A stretch of DNA of 64,000 nt from Rhynochetos jubatus (lineage: Eukaryota; Chordata; Aves; Eurypygiformes; Rhynochetidae). Below are positions 22,379-35,585 of the stretch, piece by piece (position 1 is the stretch's first letter; each line of letters starts with the position of its first letter). The position numbers and the translations under genes are program-made. The DNA is taken from positions 12,856,664-12,920,663 of the forward strand of contig CM050653.1 of assembly GCA_027574665.1 (NCBI GenBank), read 5' to 3'. The notes below the pieces were generated by a model. The model did no database searches. It was given only the letters and a program-made list of their open reading frames with translations, and had not been told where the DNA came from.

Positions 22379-25300
22379 CAATACAAAATTACCTATTGTG
22401 AGACTTACAAAATGGAATATTTGGCTGGTTTTAGTGTCTGGTGGGACAATAGCAGAAGTAGACTTCTATGACAATCCTACCATGCAACTTTGAATATATA
22501 TAACTAACAAGTCAACAGGGCTGCTTTAGTCAATATGTGTTTCATGGCATTTTCCATTATAAAGCATCAAAATATGAGTAACACTCAATCTCACCCAGTG
22601 TCTAGCTTTTTTTAACATATTTGTTAGTAAGGGGGTACTAATTATTATTCTCAGGGCCAGTTACAGCTGCAAAGCATAAAACTTAAATTCAGCACAGTCT
22701 GAGCTTCCAGAAGTTTATTACATTAAGAATTCAAAACACTAGAGTGTCAGTAAGAAAAGTTACCTTTTCCGTAGCATTTAATGACACTTCATGTGGCCAA
22801 CCCAAACGAGTAATCTGTTTGTTATTATCTTGCCACAATGCTATGGAGGTGTATGTTACCCACTTCTGGAAACTGCTGTCATGAAATAAAGAAGTGAAAT
22901 CAGTAGTTACTGCTTGCAACCTAATCCTGTGATATTAATTGCCAAATATACGTGCATGACATGGTATTCATTTGTTTCTCAGTGAGAGTTATCTTACAGC
23001 TGCTACTGAATAGCTGATTGCTGGAGACAGCCTCCAGACATTCTTCGATCTTGCATTGTTTGTGTCAGTAATGGTAAACAGAAGAGACACCCTTCCCTTA
23101 CACAGGCTGCATTTTAAAACATGCTTATACATTTCTGTCCTCATTTGTTTCCTTCGTGTTACTTCGTGGACCAGTGGAGCCAGTGGAACAGATGCTTGCT
23201 TAGCACAGCAGAAAGCAAGCTGCATAAAGTATTCAAGTTAAAAATCATGAGGTTTGCTTTAAGAATTGTCATTTACAAACAGATTTACTAGAACATACAC
23301 ATGTGCCAACAAGTACTTTAGTCTATAGAGTAGTGTAACATCCTTCTTTCTTTTCTCTTTTTTTTTCCCTGAATGATGAGATTCAGAAACAAACTTTCTT
23401 TTAAATTCACCTCACCACATGTGCCAAGATAGGTCTTTTATGAAAAAAGAATCATCAGATGTTTTGAAATCTACCGAACACCAACATGTTCAAGCTGGGA
23501 ACACCAGCATACATTTCACCCTTCTGTGTCTAGTATTCTTGTTAGCAAATGAGTAGTGTCACTTCCCACCCTCGTTTTCTCTATCCCTCAACTGTCTCAA
23601 TACACAGTAAGAAGGCTGAAGGGGGCTGACTGGTATCTCCTTTCAGTTTCTGGGGAAAAAAGCATGGAAATCCTCTGTTGCTGCACAGCGCTGAGCACAG
23701 TCAGCTGCGAGAGGGGACGTACAGATGGGCGGTTGGACACACACATTCTCACTCTCTCTAAAGTAATAGGTGTGTTAACTGATTTGTGATACTCAGAAGT
23801 TTAGAGTGTATGGTTGTAATTGTTCTTTTGCATAAGCACAATTGCAGTAGTTTTGGGATAGCAAATCCTGAATCAATGTTCATTTTTTCTGCTAAACAAG
23901 CAACAAAATTAAACAGTCCTACCCCTTATACTGAGCTCCATTTCAGAATGTCACAGACTGAGACACTACTCCAGGCCTTTAGTTCCCTGGCAGTGAGAGA
24001 AGTTTCAAAGGTCCAGCTTAAATTTATTCGTAGATGGTTTAGGCACATTTGTTCTAATGTCTTTTAACTCAAAGAGCTCTTTTTGCTATGCAGTGCTCAC
24101 TTCTTTGATAAACCCATTAATATCCAGATCTCACCCATGTACATTTTTATTTCAGTGTTGTCTCTATTCTGATCATCCTCATAGTTCTTCCTCAACCTGT
24201 TCAGGTTAGAACTCATCCTACCTGAGTGTCAGCAGTGATGGTTGTACCCAGCATGAATGTGAGGTCTCATTGGTACCTTGAACAATGACTTTAATCACTA
24301 TACAATGATCCACTGATCAACTTAGATTCTTTCTGTATTGTTTCCAAGAGATAAGCTCCCAGTATAAAGCAGTAATTCCTATTAGTCCCTAAGTGCATGT
24401 ACTCTGTCTTACTGAATTTCATTTTCTCACGGCCCTGCTTCTCACTTATTTTTTTTCACTTCCACATGTTTTATCCAGGAACCGTTGACTACATTTAGTT
24501 TATATATCTGAGTTTAATACATCCTTCTCTAAAATGAAATCTTAATGAGGAAAGGCTTTCCATGGAACAGCAATCAGCTGTCCATCTTTTAAACTTGTAT
24601 GAAATAGAAAATGGACACTAAAAAAAGAGAAGATATACTCATATGCCACAGGAGCAACAGCTGAAAGAAGAATTATGTAGAAAAGTTGAAGCATTGCAAA
24701 AGTATCTACAGTCTCAAACCAGGATAAAAGGCTAAATAACTTTAAAATATTGTGAATCAAAAAAAAAAAAAAAGAAATCTAAAACAAATCAATTAAAAAA
24801 TCATTTACATTATTCAAATTAGTATTTCAATCTTCCTATTACTTGTAAAGAAGTTATCCCACACTTATCCTACATTCCCAGATGTAAAAAAATTGCACTC
24901 TAAAGACTGAAGCATTTTCCCCCCACCCTAGTAATCATATCATTCTTCTTGAAAACTTCAGAGCTTTTGCACAACTATTTTCAAATTCTCACTGAAAAGT
25001 CTTACCCAAAAGCAATTTTGTTTTATAACAAAGACAAAACCAGTATCTTCCAAAAATTACAGTCCACTTCTAACAGTTCTGGAGGAAGATCTTGTTTTCA
25101 CTGCTCAACACATCAGGCTCTAACACATCAGACTATGGCAGCCCTTCAGGTCTCTATCTGCCCAGTGATAGTGTTTTATTGCTTCCCATAGATGACTTCT
25201 AATGAACACAGAAGAGGCTGCTCAGACATCTCTTCTCAGTAACAGTATGGAATTAAGTCCTCCTTCCTAATGCAAAGAATTAAAATTGCTTAGCGGCCAA

Positions 25301-25682
25301 CTGAGACCCTAAATTAAATCTATATTTAAGAGCATTTCCAGTGCATTATTGGTAGTGGCAGCCCCAGTAATTTATTCTGGATCATACCTGTGAGATTCCA
25401 GCAGTTTCTGAAAATTGTTAGCGTAAATTAAAACAAAGATTTTTGTAATAAATTTTTTCCTCATTGTGGAGAATCTCAAGCTGAGCAAATACATTATTAG
25501 CCTGGTGTAAGTTTAAGTGGGTACTTAATAAAGCAGCCCAAGCTCCATGAAGATCATGGCAGGCTTATAATTGTAATGTAGTTTGAACTGGAAACCTCCT
25601 GCTGGAAAACTCTGAGGTATTTCTCTATTATCACTGTGATGTAGCACAGCTAATACTGGACCAAATCATTAAGGTGTGCAGT
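22379..25682. other. Unique sequence, no gene seen
   Basis: Frames do not exceed 93 codons and carry no recognised domain. A 15-A run lies near 24759-24773. The stretch 25260-25560 has motifs (CCAGTAATTTATTCTGG, AGCGTAAATTAAAACAAAG) that resemble conserved non-coding DNA; no alignment is available to test that. Confidence 0.5.
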
Positions 25683-25736
25683 CACACACGCACACATGCC
25701 ATAAAATGTGTGTGTCAAAACACACACATATATATT
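25683..25736. repeat. CA/TG dinucleotide patch with inverted halves
   Basis: CACACACGCACACATG is followed by AAATGTGTGTGT and then ACACACACATATATA. The CA and TG halves are opposed, so the segment could fold into a short hairpin. It is likely a degenerate microsatellite. Confidence 0.75.
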
Positions 25737-28700
25737 TTCTGTATTTGCACGCCAAAAGCCACACCCAAATTATTACTAAAATGCCCCTTTAGTTAATTGC
25801 ATACTTAGTTCAGGGTTAAACTCTCAAGGGAAAGTTTGTGGGTTGCTGTGCTCAGTGCTGTGGGGTGTTGCTGCCTACTGGGCTCCCAAGGCAAGCTGGG
25901 CACTGGGGCTTTGGCTGCAACATGCTTCTGCCTGCCCAGCCCCCATACGTGACTCTCAGAGGTCAGTGAGTCAAGCAAAGGACCTCAACGGTAGGAAATG
26001 ACAAAAAGAAGGTCACACCCTGCAGGTAACAACATGCGCAGCTTTGAAGAAAGGCATGGCCTTCAGCCAGGTTTCACAACTGTGGATCTTCTCCCAGAAT
26101 TAGGCTTCAAAAACCAGAGGGAAGGGTTATTTGTATGCCTGCTGCTTCATCAAGATGTATGTCTCAAAGAAGAGACGAAGACAGTTTCAAGTCCAACAAA
26201 GCAAAAGAGATATTTGAGTTTGTATCTTGACATTCCTGGTTGAAGGATGGTGCCCACTAACCCTGAGCCCAGGGGCTGAGCTGCCTGTTTTCCATGGCCC
26301 AGGGAAGTACAACATGCTGGAGAAAACTGAGAAAGCTTGTTGAGGTGTGAGAAAGCTTGTGAGCTAGAACACCAGAAGAGACGGAAAGTAAAGACATAGA
26401 CAAAAATGTCTTCACTGAGATAGCAACAATTAGTGGCTCAAGGTTTCAAAACAAAAAATATGGATGAAAAGACATAAAATGCTCATTAAAAAGAGTACTG
26501 GAGGATGGAATTTCAGTGACACTGGAGACCAGCCTTTCAGGTGGAAGAAAGCTGCAGAATAGTTCAGAGTGTAAAAGAGCTAAACAGTGTGTTTAACAGC
26601 ATCTCTGGGGATTTGCCATCAATAAATACATAGACATTGACCTGGTGTAGGGTAACTGTAGTGTTTGGTGAGACGTGTGTTGTTGCTAGAATCATAAATT
26701 ATTTAAACAAATGTTGGCTTGAGGCAAGTGAAGAAATAATGTAAGACTCAGTTTCCTCTCTTTAAAATATATGACAAAAGATTCTATGATGTAATGCATA
26801 CAATTGTTATGACTTGTTGACTGGTCTCTCTCCTTTATAAATCTGGAACTGTTGCACTAATTCTGTAATTTTTCTCAGTCCAAACCAAAGGTTAATCTTA
26901 ACTGTTTGCAGGAAAGAACATTAAAAAACCCACCCTATGTGGGTGTATTGTGTTATCAATATCTTGCATCTAAATTAGGGGATAGGTTGCTGAATCCCCA
27001 AGAAGTTATTGCACTCAAAATCTTGCTGTGGGCAAAAGGAACAAGACTTGTAATCAAAGCCAAGTACTGTTAGTCTAATCTCGCTAGCCTTAGTCTAACT
27101 AAGCAATATTGGTTTTGGTCCACTAACAATGGTATGAATGCTTACATTTCAAAGTTCATACAGTTAAGGTGAGGTGTTCACAACCTTTCCATTATCTCCT
27201 CCATTCTTTGGTGGTACGTGCATTCCTGCTATAAGCAATGGCACCACCGTACCAACTGGGCTACAAGGTTACAGTTTGTACTGATCCTTGCAAGAACTCT
27301 GAAAGACAGCAGGCTCATTCTGCTGTCATTTTTCTCCAGACCATCCTGTCATCGCTTTCCTAATCCTGTGTGTCATGATGGCACAGACAGATGCATAGGA
27401 CTAGGGTGAATAAGGAAAAGATTTGTCTCAAAACTTGAAGAAAAACTGCACTATCACTGAATTACAATATACCTTTGCTTTTCTGAATCTTCACACAGTT
27501 TCAATGACTAAAATATTTCAGTAATGTGTTTATTATACAGAGTAGCACTTATTCAGCCTTAAAAACTGTCTTCACTGGCTTACCTTTTGACAAACACTTC
27601 ATCACCTTATCCAAGAAGACTTGCAGGAACATATTATACAAAAGATATATGAGAAATTAGCAGCAGAAGCAGAACTTCTCTGGGAAAAAAAAAAAAAACA
27701 AAAAAAACACCATGGATAAGCTTCACTATAGAGTTCATAAAAATAATTATTTGAAATTTCATAGATTTATGAAACGGATCTTCAGCTAGTTATCATTGTT
27801 TCAGCTCCAGTGAAGCCAATGGAATTATGTCTATCTCTACTGAAGTTTTACTCCACACAACTAATTGTCCCAGCTAGAAGTATGGTGTCAATTTAAAATT
27901 CTTAAACAGCAATTACAGGTAATGCTTCTAAGATTTTATTTCTTCTAGAAGAGAATCTTGGAAAAATAACGAATGAAATCGATTTGTGACAAACTGCAGA
28001 GTGCAATTCATAATGCTGCCATTTAGAAAATATGTGTTCCATACAACAGTCTGCTAGAAAGGTGTACCAAATATATTGTTTAACTGTTTTTTCATAGTTG
28101 ATAATGGTCCTTACCATGTGTTTTAAAGAAGCAGAGAGAGGGGTAGAGAGGGAATTGATATACAAAATTATATCACAGAGATAATGATGAGAATGTTCTT
28201 TCCTTTCCTCTTCTATTTTTCTCTTCTGTCCTAAAGGTCTATGGATTTGTAAACTCTAAGTAATCTATCCCTGACCTGAATGTAAGAAATGGGAGGGAGG
28301 CAACTGAACTTACAGGAGCTAGTACTGGCTGAGAAGATAGCAGATCTCCACGCTCCTTTGAAAACCCATTGACAAGCTGGGGTTGCTTTTCCTTTGCATA
28401 ATGTCATAAGCATGATCACTCTAATTCATTCAAGTAATACATGCAGGTTCTCCTGGGAAGGGAATCCCAATTCCAATGAAGTCAAAGGCAAAATTACCAT
28501 TGATTTCAACAGAGCTACATTCACCCTTCAGAGTGAGAAAGAATTCAGGCTATTTGATTGCACAGCTTTTATTGTATCAAAGTTTTTATATATTTGTAAA
28601 TGTATATAGACATGTTCTAAGTCTTTGGGATCTACCATAAAAGAAATACTGAATAATTACCTTATCATAAAATAGTAGATAACCAATATACTACAAGCAA

Positions 28701-28904
28701 TACAAAGTCTTTATAAGGCTGTATTCCAAAGTGTGTGCTTGTTCAAAATACTCAAGTGATAGTCAGCTCTAAAATATCCATATTGGCCAATGCATCTTTT
28801 ATGAAAAGTATGTTTTACAATGCTATGATAATTTTCATGCTGCTTCTTCAAAACCTCTCAAAGTTGTAAATATCTTTTTTGCATTGTTTATGTTGGAACA
28901 CTAC
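25737..28904. other. Unique sequence, no gene seen
   Basis: A GC-richer patch at 25840-26280 has no recognisable content. A 13-bp direct repeat (TGAGAAAGCTTGT) occurs at 26328 and 26348. An A-rich run lies at 27687-27710. Frames are at most 87 codons. Confidence 0.5.
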
Positions 28905-29010
28905 TATAGAAACACATCAGAGAATGGTTTGGGTTGGAAGGGACCTTAAAGATCATCTGGTAACATGGACAAAGACACCTTCCACTAAACAAGGTTGCTC
29001 AAAGTATTTC
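28905..29010 (-). mobile_element. Short CR1 3' end fragment (minus)
   Basis: Contains 'agaatggtttgggttggaag' and 'ggaccttaaagatcatctgg' then 'ccactaaacaaggttgctca', the reversed final hundred bases of a CR1 3'UTR. An internal block ('tccaacccccctgccatggg' type) has been lost, leaving 'taacatggacaaagacacct'. Confidence 0.85.
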
Positions 29011-29090
29011 ACTATTAAATTATTTGAAGAAACTATTAGTTCTTGTAGCTACAGTGTTGAACTGGAAGGAGTTTCTGTATAATCATGCGT

Positions 29091-29210
29091 TTCTGTAGAA
29101 TCAAATACACACAAAGCTGAAAGCAACCTCAGGAGAGCACCATCTCCAATCCCTGTTCAAAGTTACTATCACCAATATCAACTGTCCCTACACCATAGGC
29201 ACCAGTATGT
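29091..29210 (-). mobile_element. Ancient CR1-like 3' end (minus)
   Basis: A loose match to an older CR1 subfamily 3' end in reverse: 'tgtagaatcaaatacac', 'ctgaaagcaacctcaggaga', 'ccaatccctgttcaaagtta'. The expected order of blocks is kept, but divergence is high. Confidence 0.5.
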
Positions 29211-32200
29211 GTTTTGTTCTTTTTTGCTTACATTTTGTTATATATACGTTATATACTTGTTTATGCGAACTATGTTCATGCTTTCTCCTACATCATTGAA
29301 AGTGTTTGAATAAGGTAAAAAATAAATCTCTGAGAATACACTCCTTATTAACAATTCCTCATTTACATTTATATGAAATTTTTAGGAGATACCTCAAAAA
29401 ATCATCACAGCAAATTTTTAGTCCATTAAATATGCAACATTTATTTTTTTATCATTCTATTTCCTTTCTTGTGAAGTTAAATGCCATGTGTAGCATAAAG
29501 GAAGCAACAATATGGAATTGACTCAAATTGTGCTGGTTCTAGTTTAATAATAAAATGTGATACTATCTGTTAGACCTGTTATTAGTGTCTTTTAATTTTT
29601 TCCTGTTAGAAGTGAGAAATTTTCTTATCTCTTCAGCTGGCCTGTGATGGCCAGAATACCCCAAGCTAGCAAAGTGCAAACAAGTGATCTCATTTGGAAT
29701 AATCATTCTAAATGTCAAATTTATTACCTGATTTTTCATATACCATCCCTGCCTTATGCAGAGAGAACAAGTTGCTGAGTCTAATAGAAATGTTGTAGAG
29801 TTGCTACTTGTTATAATTCTGAGATAGAATAAGTCTAGGAATAAAGCTGGTGGCACAATTCACATCCTCTTGGAAGGCAGAGTGAAGTTACACTGTAATT
29901 CAGTTTACTGCACAGTGAGAAAAGAAAACTTAGAAGGAAGAATCCACTCATCAGAGACTTTTTATTCATTGATAAAGCCATACAAAATTCCCCAAAATCT
30001 TTCATCTGCAATGTCATGAATCTGCAGTTCTAATCAAAGAGATAGTAATGAATGTCACTATAAATTAAAAGTATAAAGAAGAAAGGTGCTAGCGTGGAAG
30101 GAAAGATGCAGTAAAATTCTGGTAGCTCCAGTTGTGAGCGAGACCTACTCATGAATATCTGATCTTCACACTTGATGCACCAGTAGTTGAATTGGGTCCA
30201 TGGTTTCCCACACTGAAGGATACCTCAGAAGCTCTCCGCATTAATGACTGTTGAACAAAGTCTCCCTGTCAGGTATAGGCTTAAAATTTGTATCCAGACG
30301 TGAAAAAAAACCTCAACCCTTTCCTTTGATGGAATAAAACTGGTTTTATTTCCTACATTTAAAATTATTTAAACTTACCTAAAGGGGAGGGAGACTGTCT
30401 TTTGTCACAGATAGAAGTCCAAAGAAAACAGGGCTGTGGCAGCCTTCAGGGTACCTAAAACTAGAGACCAGATCAAGAGTCTCTAGAGTTGAGTCCTCCT
30501 GTGTAAGGGTATACAGAGTCATTCTGGCTCCACCAACAGTGTCAACAGTGCCAAATATTAGGATCCACAAAGGACTCAATCCCAGTGAACTTTATCTGCA
30601 TGATCCAGCACCACACTTGGGTGCTGAAGACCTCCTATGGGAAGACCTCCCATGGCTTAGGAAACCTGTATTTTTACAGATCCTGTTATCTTGTGTTACA
30701 TTTCTTCATGAACACAAAGTCATAATATTAATTTTGAATTTAGGCACTGAATAAAGAACATATCCTGCTGTTAGAAACGGGACTTTCAGACCAATAATGT
30801 TAATCAAAGGTTCATCATCATAATCCTCTAGGATAGATTTGAACCACTCTCAGAATACAGCAAAAACCTGCTAAAAATATCACATTGTCACAGTACGCAT
30901 CTGTATAGTGTATTTATCACCCGTGCTCATGTGTGTTTGTGGGTGGCCCTGAGTGTGTCTGTATCCCATCCAGTTGCACTTTCATTTACACTTATGCTCC
31001 CATTATGTTTGGCTGTCTGGCCAGGAATATGAACTGTGTCTGCAGGGATTAACTGCAATCCTTTTCATAAAGAATCTAGTCTCTCTGGCAACCCACTAGC
31101 TTTAGTTCCATTACCTAAACCTTTTATCTTCCTTTCTTTGATTGCAGGATAGTTTTTCATCTCCACATTTTTCAGTGAATGAAGTGTAGATGAAGTTCTC
31201 TTACGTGACAGAAATATTCCATCTTTCCTGTGAATTTGCCCTGAAGGCCTCATCAAAGACAACACCCTCTGAATTATTAGGTGCATATGTTAAAAATAGT
31301 CATTTGCATTTCATTAAAATAACACAGGCTCACTGCTAAGACTTCCCTCCTGACCTTTTGAATTTGTCTGCACTGAAAACAGCTCTTTTGTAAATATAAT
31401 CACTATCGTTTTTTAAAATAATTATAAGAAAAGATATTTCCTCTTCCTATTTCTTTGGTATTTCCTTCCTATGCATACAGAATTACTATGCCATTCTGGA
31501 ACTTGTTCTTTTAGGATAAAAATTCTTATGCAGACTTCATAAAACCTAAAGAATTGTAGTTATGTTGGGTATTTTTTTGGCCATTCCCTCCCTCTTTTTA
31601 TTAACACAAATTTTTATTACCCAATCCTGTTCTTTTTGTCACATTCATTGATTTAGTTTAGGGTGGATCAAAAGTACTATTAGTATTAAAGTTGTACCTT
31701 GTTTGCCAGTACGAGGGTGACTGTCTCTCAAGCAATTTTGCTGTCACCACAGCGCAGTTTGCACAGCTTGGTTGCTCTCTGTGCTGCTCTGAATCTATTT
31801 CCTTAACTTAGTTCCCTGGCCTTTCCACTTGCCCCTTCTCTTCCCCGTTCAGTCCTCAGCTCCAGGATCACAGCCCCAGCTACCCCTGCAATATCACTGG
31901 CCTCTTCCATATGCAAACTCGGGCCAATCTGCATTGGTTCATTTGTCAAAATCTAAGCAGGCTGTCCTGGCTGCAGGAAGCAAAGCTTTTGTTGCAAGCC
32001 TTTCGTGTTGTAATTGCTTGTCTTTCTGGGAATAACGCCATATCCTGGATGCCAGATCTTCCCAATCAAAATTCTGGCTTTATGACGCATGCTTTGTGCT
32101 GCGCCTGGCTGTCTTTTCTTGCCCATGCTACACATCATTGCCTTAACAAGTTGCTGAGTTCCTGCGGAGCCGTTAAACCTTTGTGCCTCATCTCTCCCTC

Positions 32201-33836
32201 TTTCCCTTCCAGGCTTGTCATAGCTGAATCACACAGCACGTGCACAGACAATATTCCAAACAGGATTTCACACGGAGAAGAGAAGCAAGAGATGGAGTAT
32301 ATGCTCCTATCTAAACGCCAATAGATGTTTTCTACTCGTTATGTGTAAGGTTTATAACTAACCTCAACCTGAGAGAGCGAAGCAACATATCCCTAACACT
32401 GCCTTCAACACCATCAAAGACAGAAGCAGGATGTGAGAAGCAATGTAATACACTAACAGCAGAACTCACTTATACTTACATTGCTTTTCCCATGTCATAC
32501 TTTATATGTAAATCGGAGACCATAATAATTATTGTTCCAATACCATTCTCAGGTAAAGCCAGGATATCTAGGATTTTCAGAAAAAGTTCAATATTCTGTA
32601 TTTTTTCTGGTTTAGGAGATTCTTTAAGTAAGCATCTAATACTCTGTCACTTTTCAAGCTCAAACCATTTTTAAAGACAGAAAGAATTTTGCAATGGGTG
32701 GGAGGGCATCTTTTCCACTGATTTTCTCTTCATGCCCTTATCTAGGGCTGGATTTCAGAAATCCTCTAGGACTGGGGACAATTTTTGGTCCTTTCATAGA
32801 GATTGAGTTAGCAGTACCTCCGTTTCATGACATAAATATGTTTCAATTATCTTTGGTTTATTAAATAGAAAACAATCCACATTTACAAAACCAAAACTGT
32901 GTTTTCTACACAATCAGGTAACCAGGGGCAGCTCTCACACCCATAAAAACTTTCCCACCCTTAGTAACATCTTCCTAAGCATTATTCCCTCCAGCCCTAA
33001 GCATAACAGCACACATGCTGGCACCAACCCTGGTACCAAAACACACCGGGGCAGCACGTGCAAATTGGAGCAACAGGTACATGCTGGAACTACAAGTGCA
33101 CTGAGGCTGCACAGTAGGTGCAGTTGGGGGGTTCTCACCAGATAAAACCATTAGAGCAACCCCTGTGTATAATGCTATTTTCATACATTATCTATTATGA
33201 AAAAATGTTAAACAGCTAATTCATTTGTTTACTAGATATTGACCATTTTAACCATCATACTTTACCATACTTTCCATGGCAGGATCTAACGTTACATCTT
33301 TCCAACATGACTTGAGCAAAAATCTCCTTGTATTTTTGCTGCAATATTTTGATGTTTAGACAAGTGTTCCTGAGTTGTAAGGTAGGATTTTTTGTTCATT
33401 ACTTTTTAAGTTTTAGAATATTTTGTTTATTTTTTGTGGTTTTCAAAAAGCCAGAATTATTCCACAAAAATAACTTTTATGAAGAGGAAATAAAAATTAT
33501 TTATTGAAATTGTGCTAATATATAAATCCAGTTTGTAACACTACTAGAATGCCTTTTAGATGGAATGATTGTTGGATACAGAGTACCCTCTTGGATTGTT
33601 TTATCTGTTCCCTCCTCAAGGATGGAAAATAACTTGCAAATTATTTTTTAGAAAATTTATTGTTAGCACTAGACACCAGTTGAAGCAGCAAAATGTAAAT
33701 TCTGAAACGCACTTTGTAAAATTTGGGATATGCTATGTTAGCCAGTATAATTCTCCTTCTTTCTTTCATCCTATAATCAGCGGCTGAGCTGTCATGTGGT
33801 ATACTCATCTTTGCCTATCTTCTCAGGCAGCACTGG
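29211..33836. other. Unique sequence, no gene seen
   Basis: No recognised features. The section 31690-32330 is richer in GC and holds overlapping frames up to 137 codons (31911-32324). Their predicted proteins show no domain, and frames on the opposite strand are equally open, so they look like chance. The stretch 32940-33140 has an imperfect repetition of GCA/GTGCA words. Confidence 0.5.
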
Positions 33837-34300
33837 AGTCACAGAATCACAGAATGGCTTGGGTTGAAAGGGCAGGGACACCTTCCACCACGTCAGGTTG
33901 CTCAAAGCATCACCCAACCTGGACACTTCCAGGGATAGGACATCCACAGCTTCTCTGGGCAACCTGTTCCAGTGTCTCACCACCTTCTCTGTGAACAATT
34001 TCTTCCTTATATCTAATCTAAACAACCCACTTTCAATTTAAACCCATTACCCCTTGGCCTGCTACTATATGACCTTGCAAAAAGTCCCCCCTCTGCTTTC
34101 TTGTTGGCCCCTTCAGGTACTGTAAGGTGCTATATGGTCTCCCCGAAGCCTTCTCTTCTCCAGGCTGAACAAGCCCAACTCTCTCAGTCTGTCCCCATAG
34201 CAGAGGGGCTCCAGCCCTCTGAGCATCTTCGTGGCTTCCTCTGGACTCACTCCAACCAGTTAATATCCTTCTTACACTGGGGACCCCACAGCTGGATGCA

Positions 34301-34699
34301 TTATTGCAGGTGGGGTCTCACGAGAGCAGAGGGGGAGAATTCCCTCGACCTGCTGGCCACGCTTCTCTGGATACAGTCCAGGATATAGTTGGCTTTCTGG
34401 GCTGCCAGTGCACACTGACAGCTCATGTCCACCTTTTCACCCACCAGTACCCCCACATCCTTCTCCTCAGGGCTGCTCTCAACCCATTCTCCACCCAGTC
34501 TGTCCTTGTGTTTGGGATTGCTCTGACCCAGATGCAGGCCCTTGCACTTGGCCTTGTTGAACTCCATGAGGTTGGCACAGGCCCACCTCTCCAGCCTGTC
34601 CAGGTCCCTCTGGATGACATCCCTTCCCTCCAGCGTCTCGACCACACCACACAGCTTGGGGTCATCAGCAAACTTGCTGAGGGTGCAATGGTACCCCAT
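34301..34699 (-). pseudogene. CR1 ORF2 fragment from the FADD motif onward
   Basis: The 132-codon minus frame begins close to the polymerase active-site motif (LSKFADD, the CR1 version of the YxDD box), continues through [20 protein letters not shown], and [20 protein letters not shown], and ends in SALVRPHL. It spans the end of the polymerase core and the thumb. Its upstream neighbour is ORF1-like sequence and not the remaining polymerase, so the enzyme is broken. A short deletion near the end ('SREFSPSALVRPH') shifts the following part out of frame. Confidence 0.85.
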
Positions 34700-34847
34700 G
34701 GTTCAGGGGAAGTCTCTTCCTCTGCTAATCCTTGCTGTGGCAACTGTCCATCCTTCTGCATTTTTGGCCTCCCTACTGGTGTGTGCCAGTGGGGGAGTTT
34801 GTAGGTGTTTGGCCATGGGCTGTGGGTCCGCTGCAGACTGCACTGTG

Positions 34848-34976
34848 TTTCAGCTGTGTAACTCTCTCACAGCCTCCCTGATGTTATGCAGTCTTCTCAC
34901 CACCTCCTGCAGCTCAGCCACCAGCTGCGGGCAGTCCTCCACCTGGGCGCACCTTCTGCAGGCAGGGCTGCCTGTC
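34848..34976 (-). pseudogene. CR1 ORF1-like zinc-knuckle plus coiled-coil remnant
   Basis: On the minus strand an open stretch reads PACRRCAQVEDC followed by a leucine-rich helix (LVAELQEVVRRLHNIREAVR) and a stop at about 34851. The C-x2-C-x5-C spacing followed by leucines at heptad-like steps resembles the start of avian CR1 ORF1 proteins, which carry a cysteine motif and a coiled coil used in RNA binding. The flanking 35049-35594 minus frames are short and broken. Recognition is from pattern, not from alignment. Confidence 0.5.
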
Positions 34977-35585
34977 CCTGCCCCAGGAGAAAGGTCTGCG
35001 TGCATCCTGCAGCCTCAGGCCTGCACTGCAGCCTCTCTCTTCAGCAGCTCATCTGGGTAGAGGCATCAGCCACCACTGAGGTAAATGGTGCAGACGCCTG
35101 GCTGGAGCTGCAGCCTTTGATCTAAGGGTGCCCAACATTCTGCCTTGAGGGTCAGGTGCAATGAGTGCCCTGGACCTGTGCAGCTGGTCACAGAACGGTG
35201 CCCGTTGCTGGGTTATGCATACGTCAAGTCTCCCACTCTGCCAGTGGAACGCCTCTCCTTCGAGGAGGTACCCTTGCTGCGCACCCTCCTGTGCAAACTG
35301 CTGCCCCATGCCCTGCCTGCTGCGCCACGCAGTTTGTCCACCCTGTTCACGGTGCTCTAGGTCGCAGCGCTCTCCAGGGCTGCCTTTTGTGGGAGATGGG
35401 GGTGGCTGCTGTTACTCCTGGCCCTGCCCAGGTCTCTTGTGAGAACTGCCGGCTTTATGCTCTGTGCTCCCCCTGGGGTTCCACTGGCTCAGGAAACCCG
35501 GCTGTACACCACGATCCCCTGCTCTGCACCTGCCCCAGAGTTGATTGCCTCTGCGAGTATGCGCTTGCTTATCAATTTCTTTGAT

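Larger units (their letters stand above)
33837..35585 (-). mobile_element. CR1 LINE with 3' portion joined to a GC-rich 5'/ORF1 portion (minus)
   Basis: The 3' end lies at 33837 (tcacagaatcacagaatggc). The 3'UTR and the ORF2 C-terminal region continue to about 34700. From there to about 35585 the sequence becomes strongly GC-rich, with a cysteine-rich, coiled-coil-like coding piece on the same strand. That suits a CR1 5'UTR/ORF1 region. The endonuclease and most of the polymerase domain are missing, implying an internal deletion of a longer element. The alternative is two unrelated adjacent insertions. The 3' half is certain and the 5' assignment is moderate. Confidence 0.75.

Noticed and set aside
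31829..32324. Overlapping open frames up to 137 codons in a GC-richer patch
   Set aside because: Frames are open on both strands, a composition effect, and the translations show no recognisable family.
34304..35584. Several plus-strand frames up to 172 codons
   Set aside because: They are antisense shadows of the minus-strand CR1 and its GC-rich 5' part.
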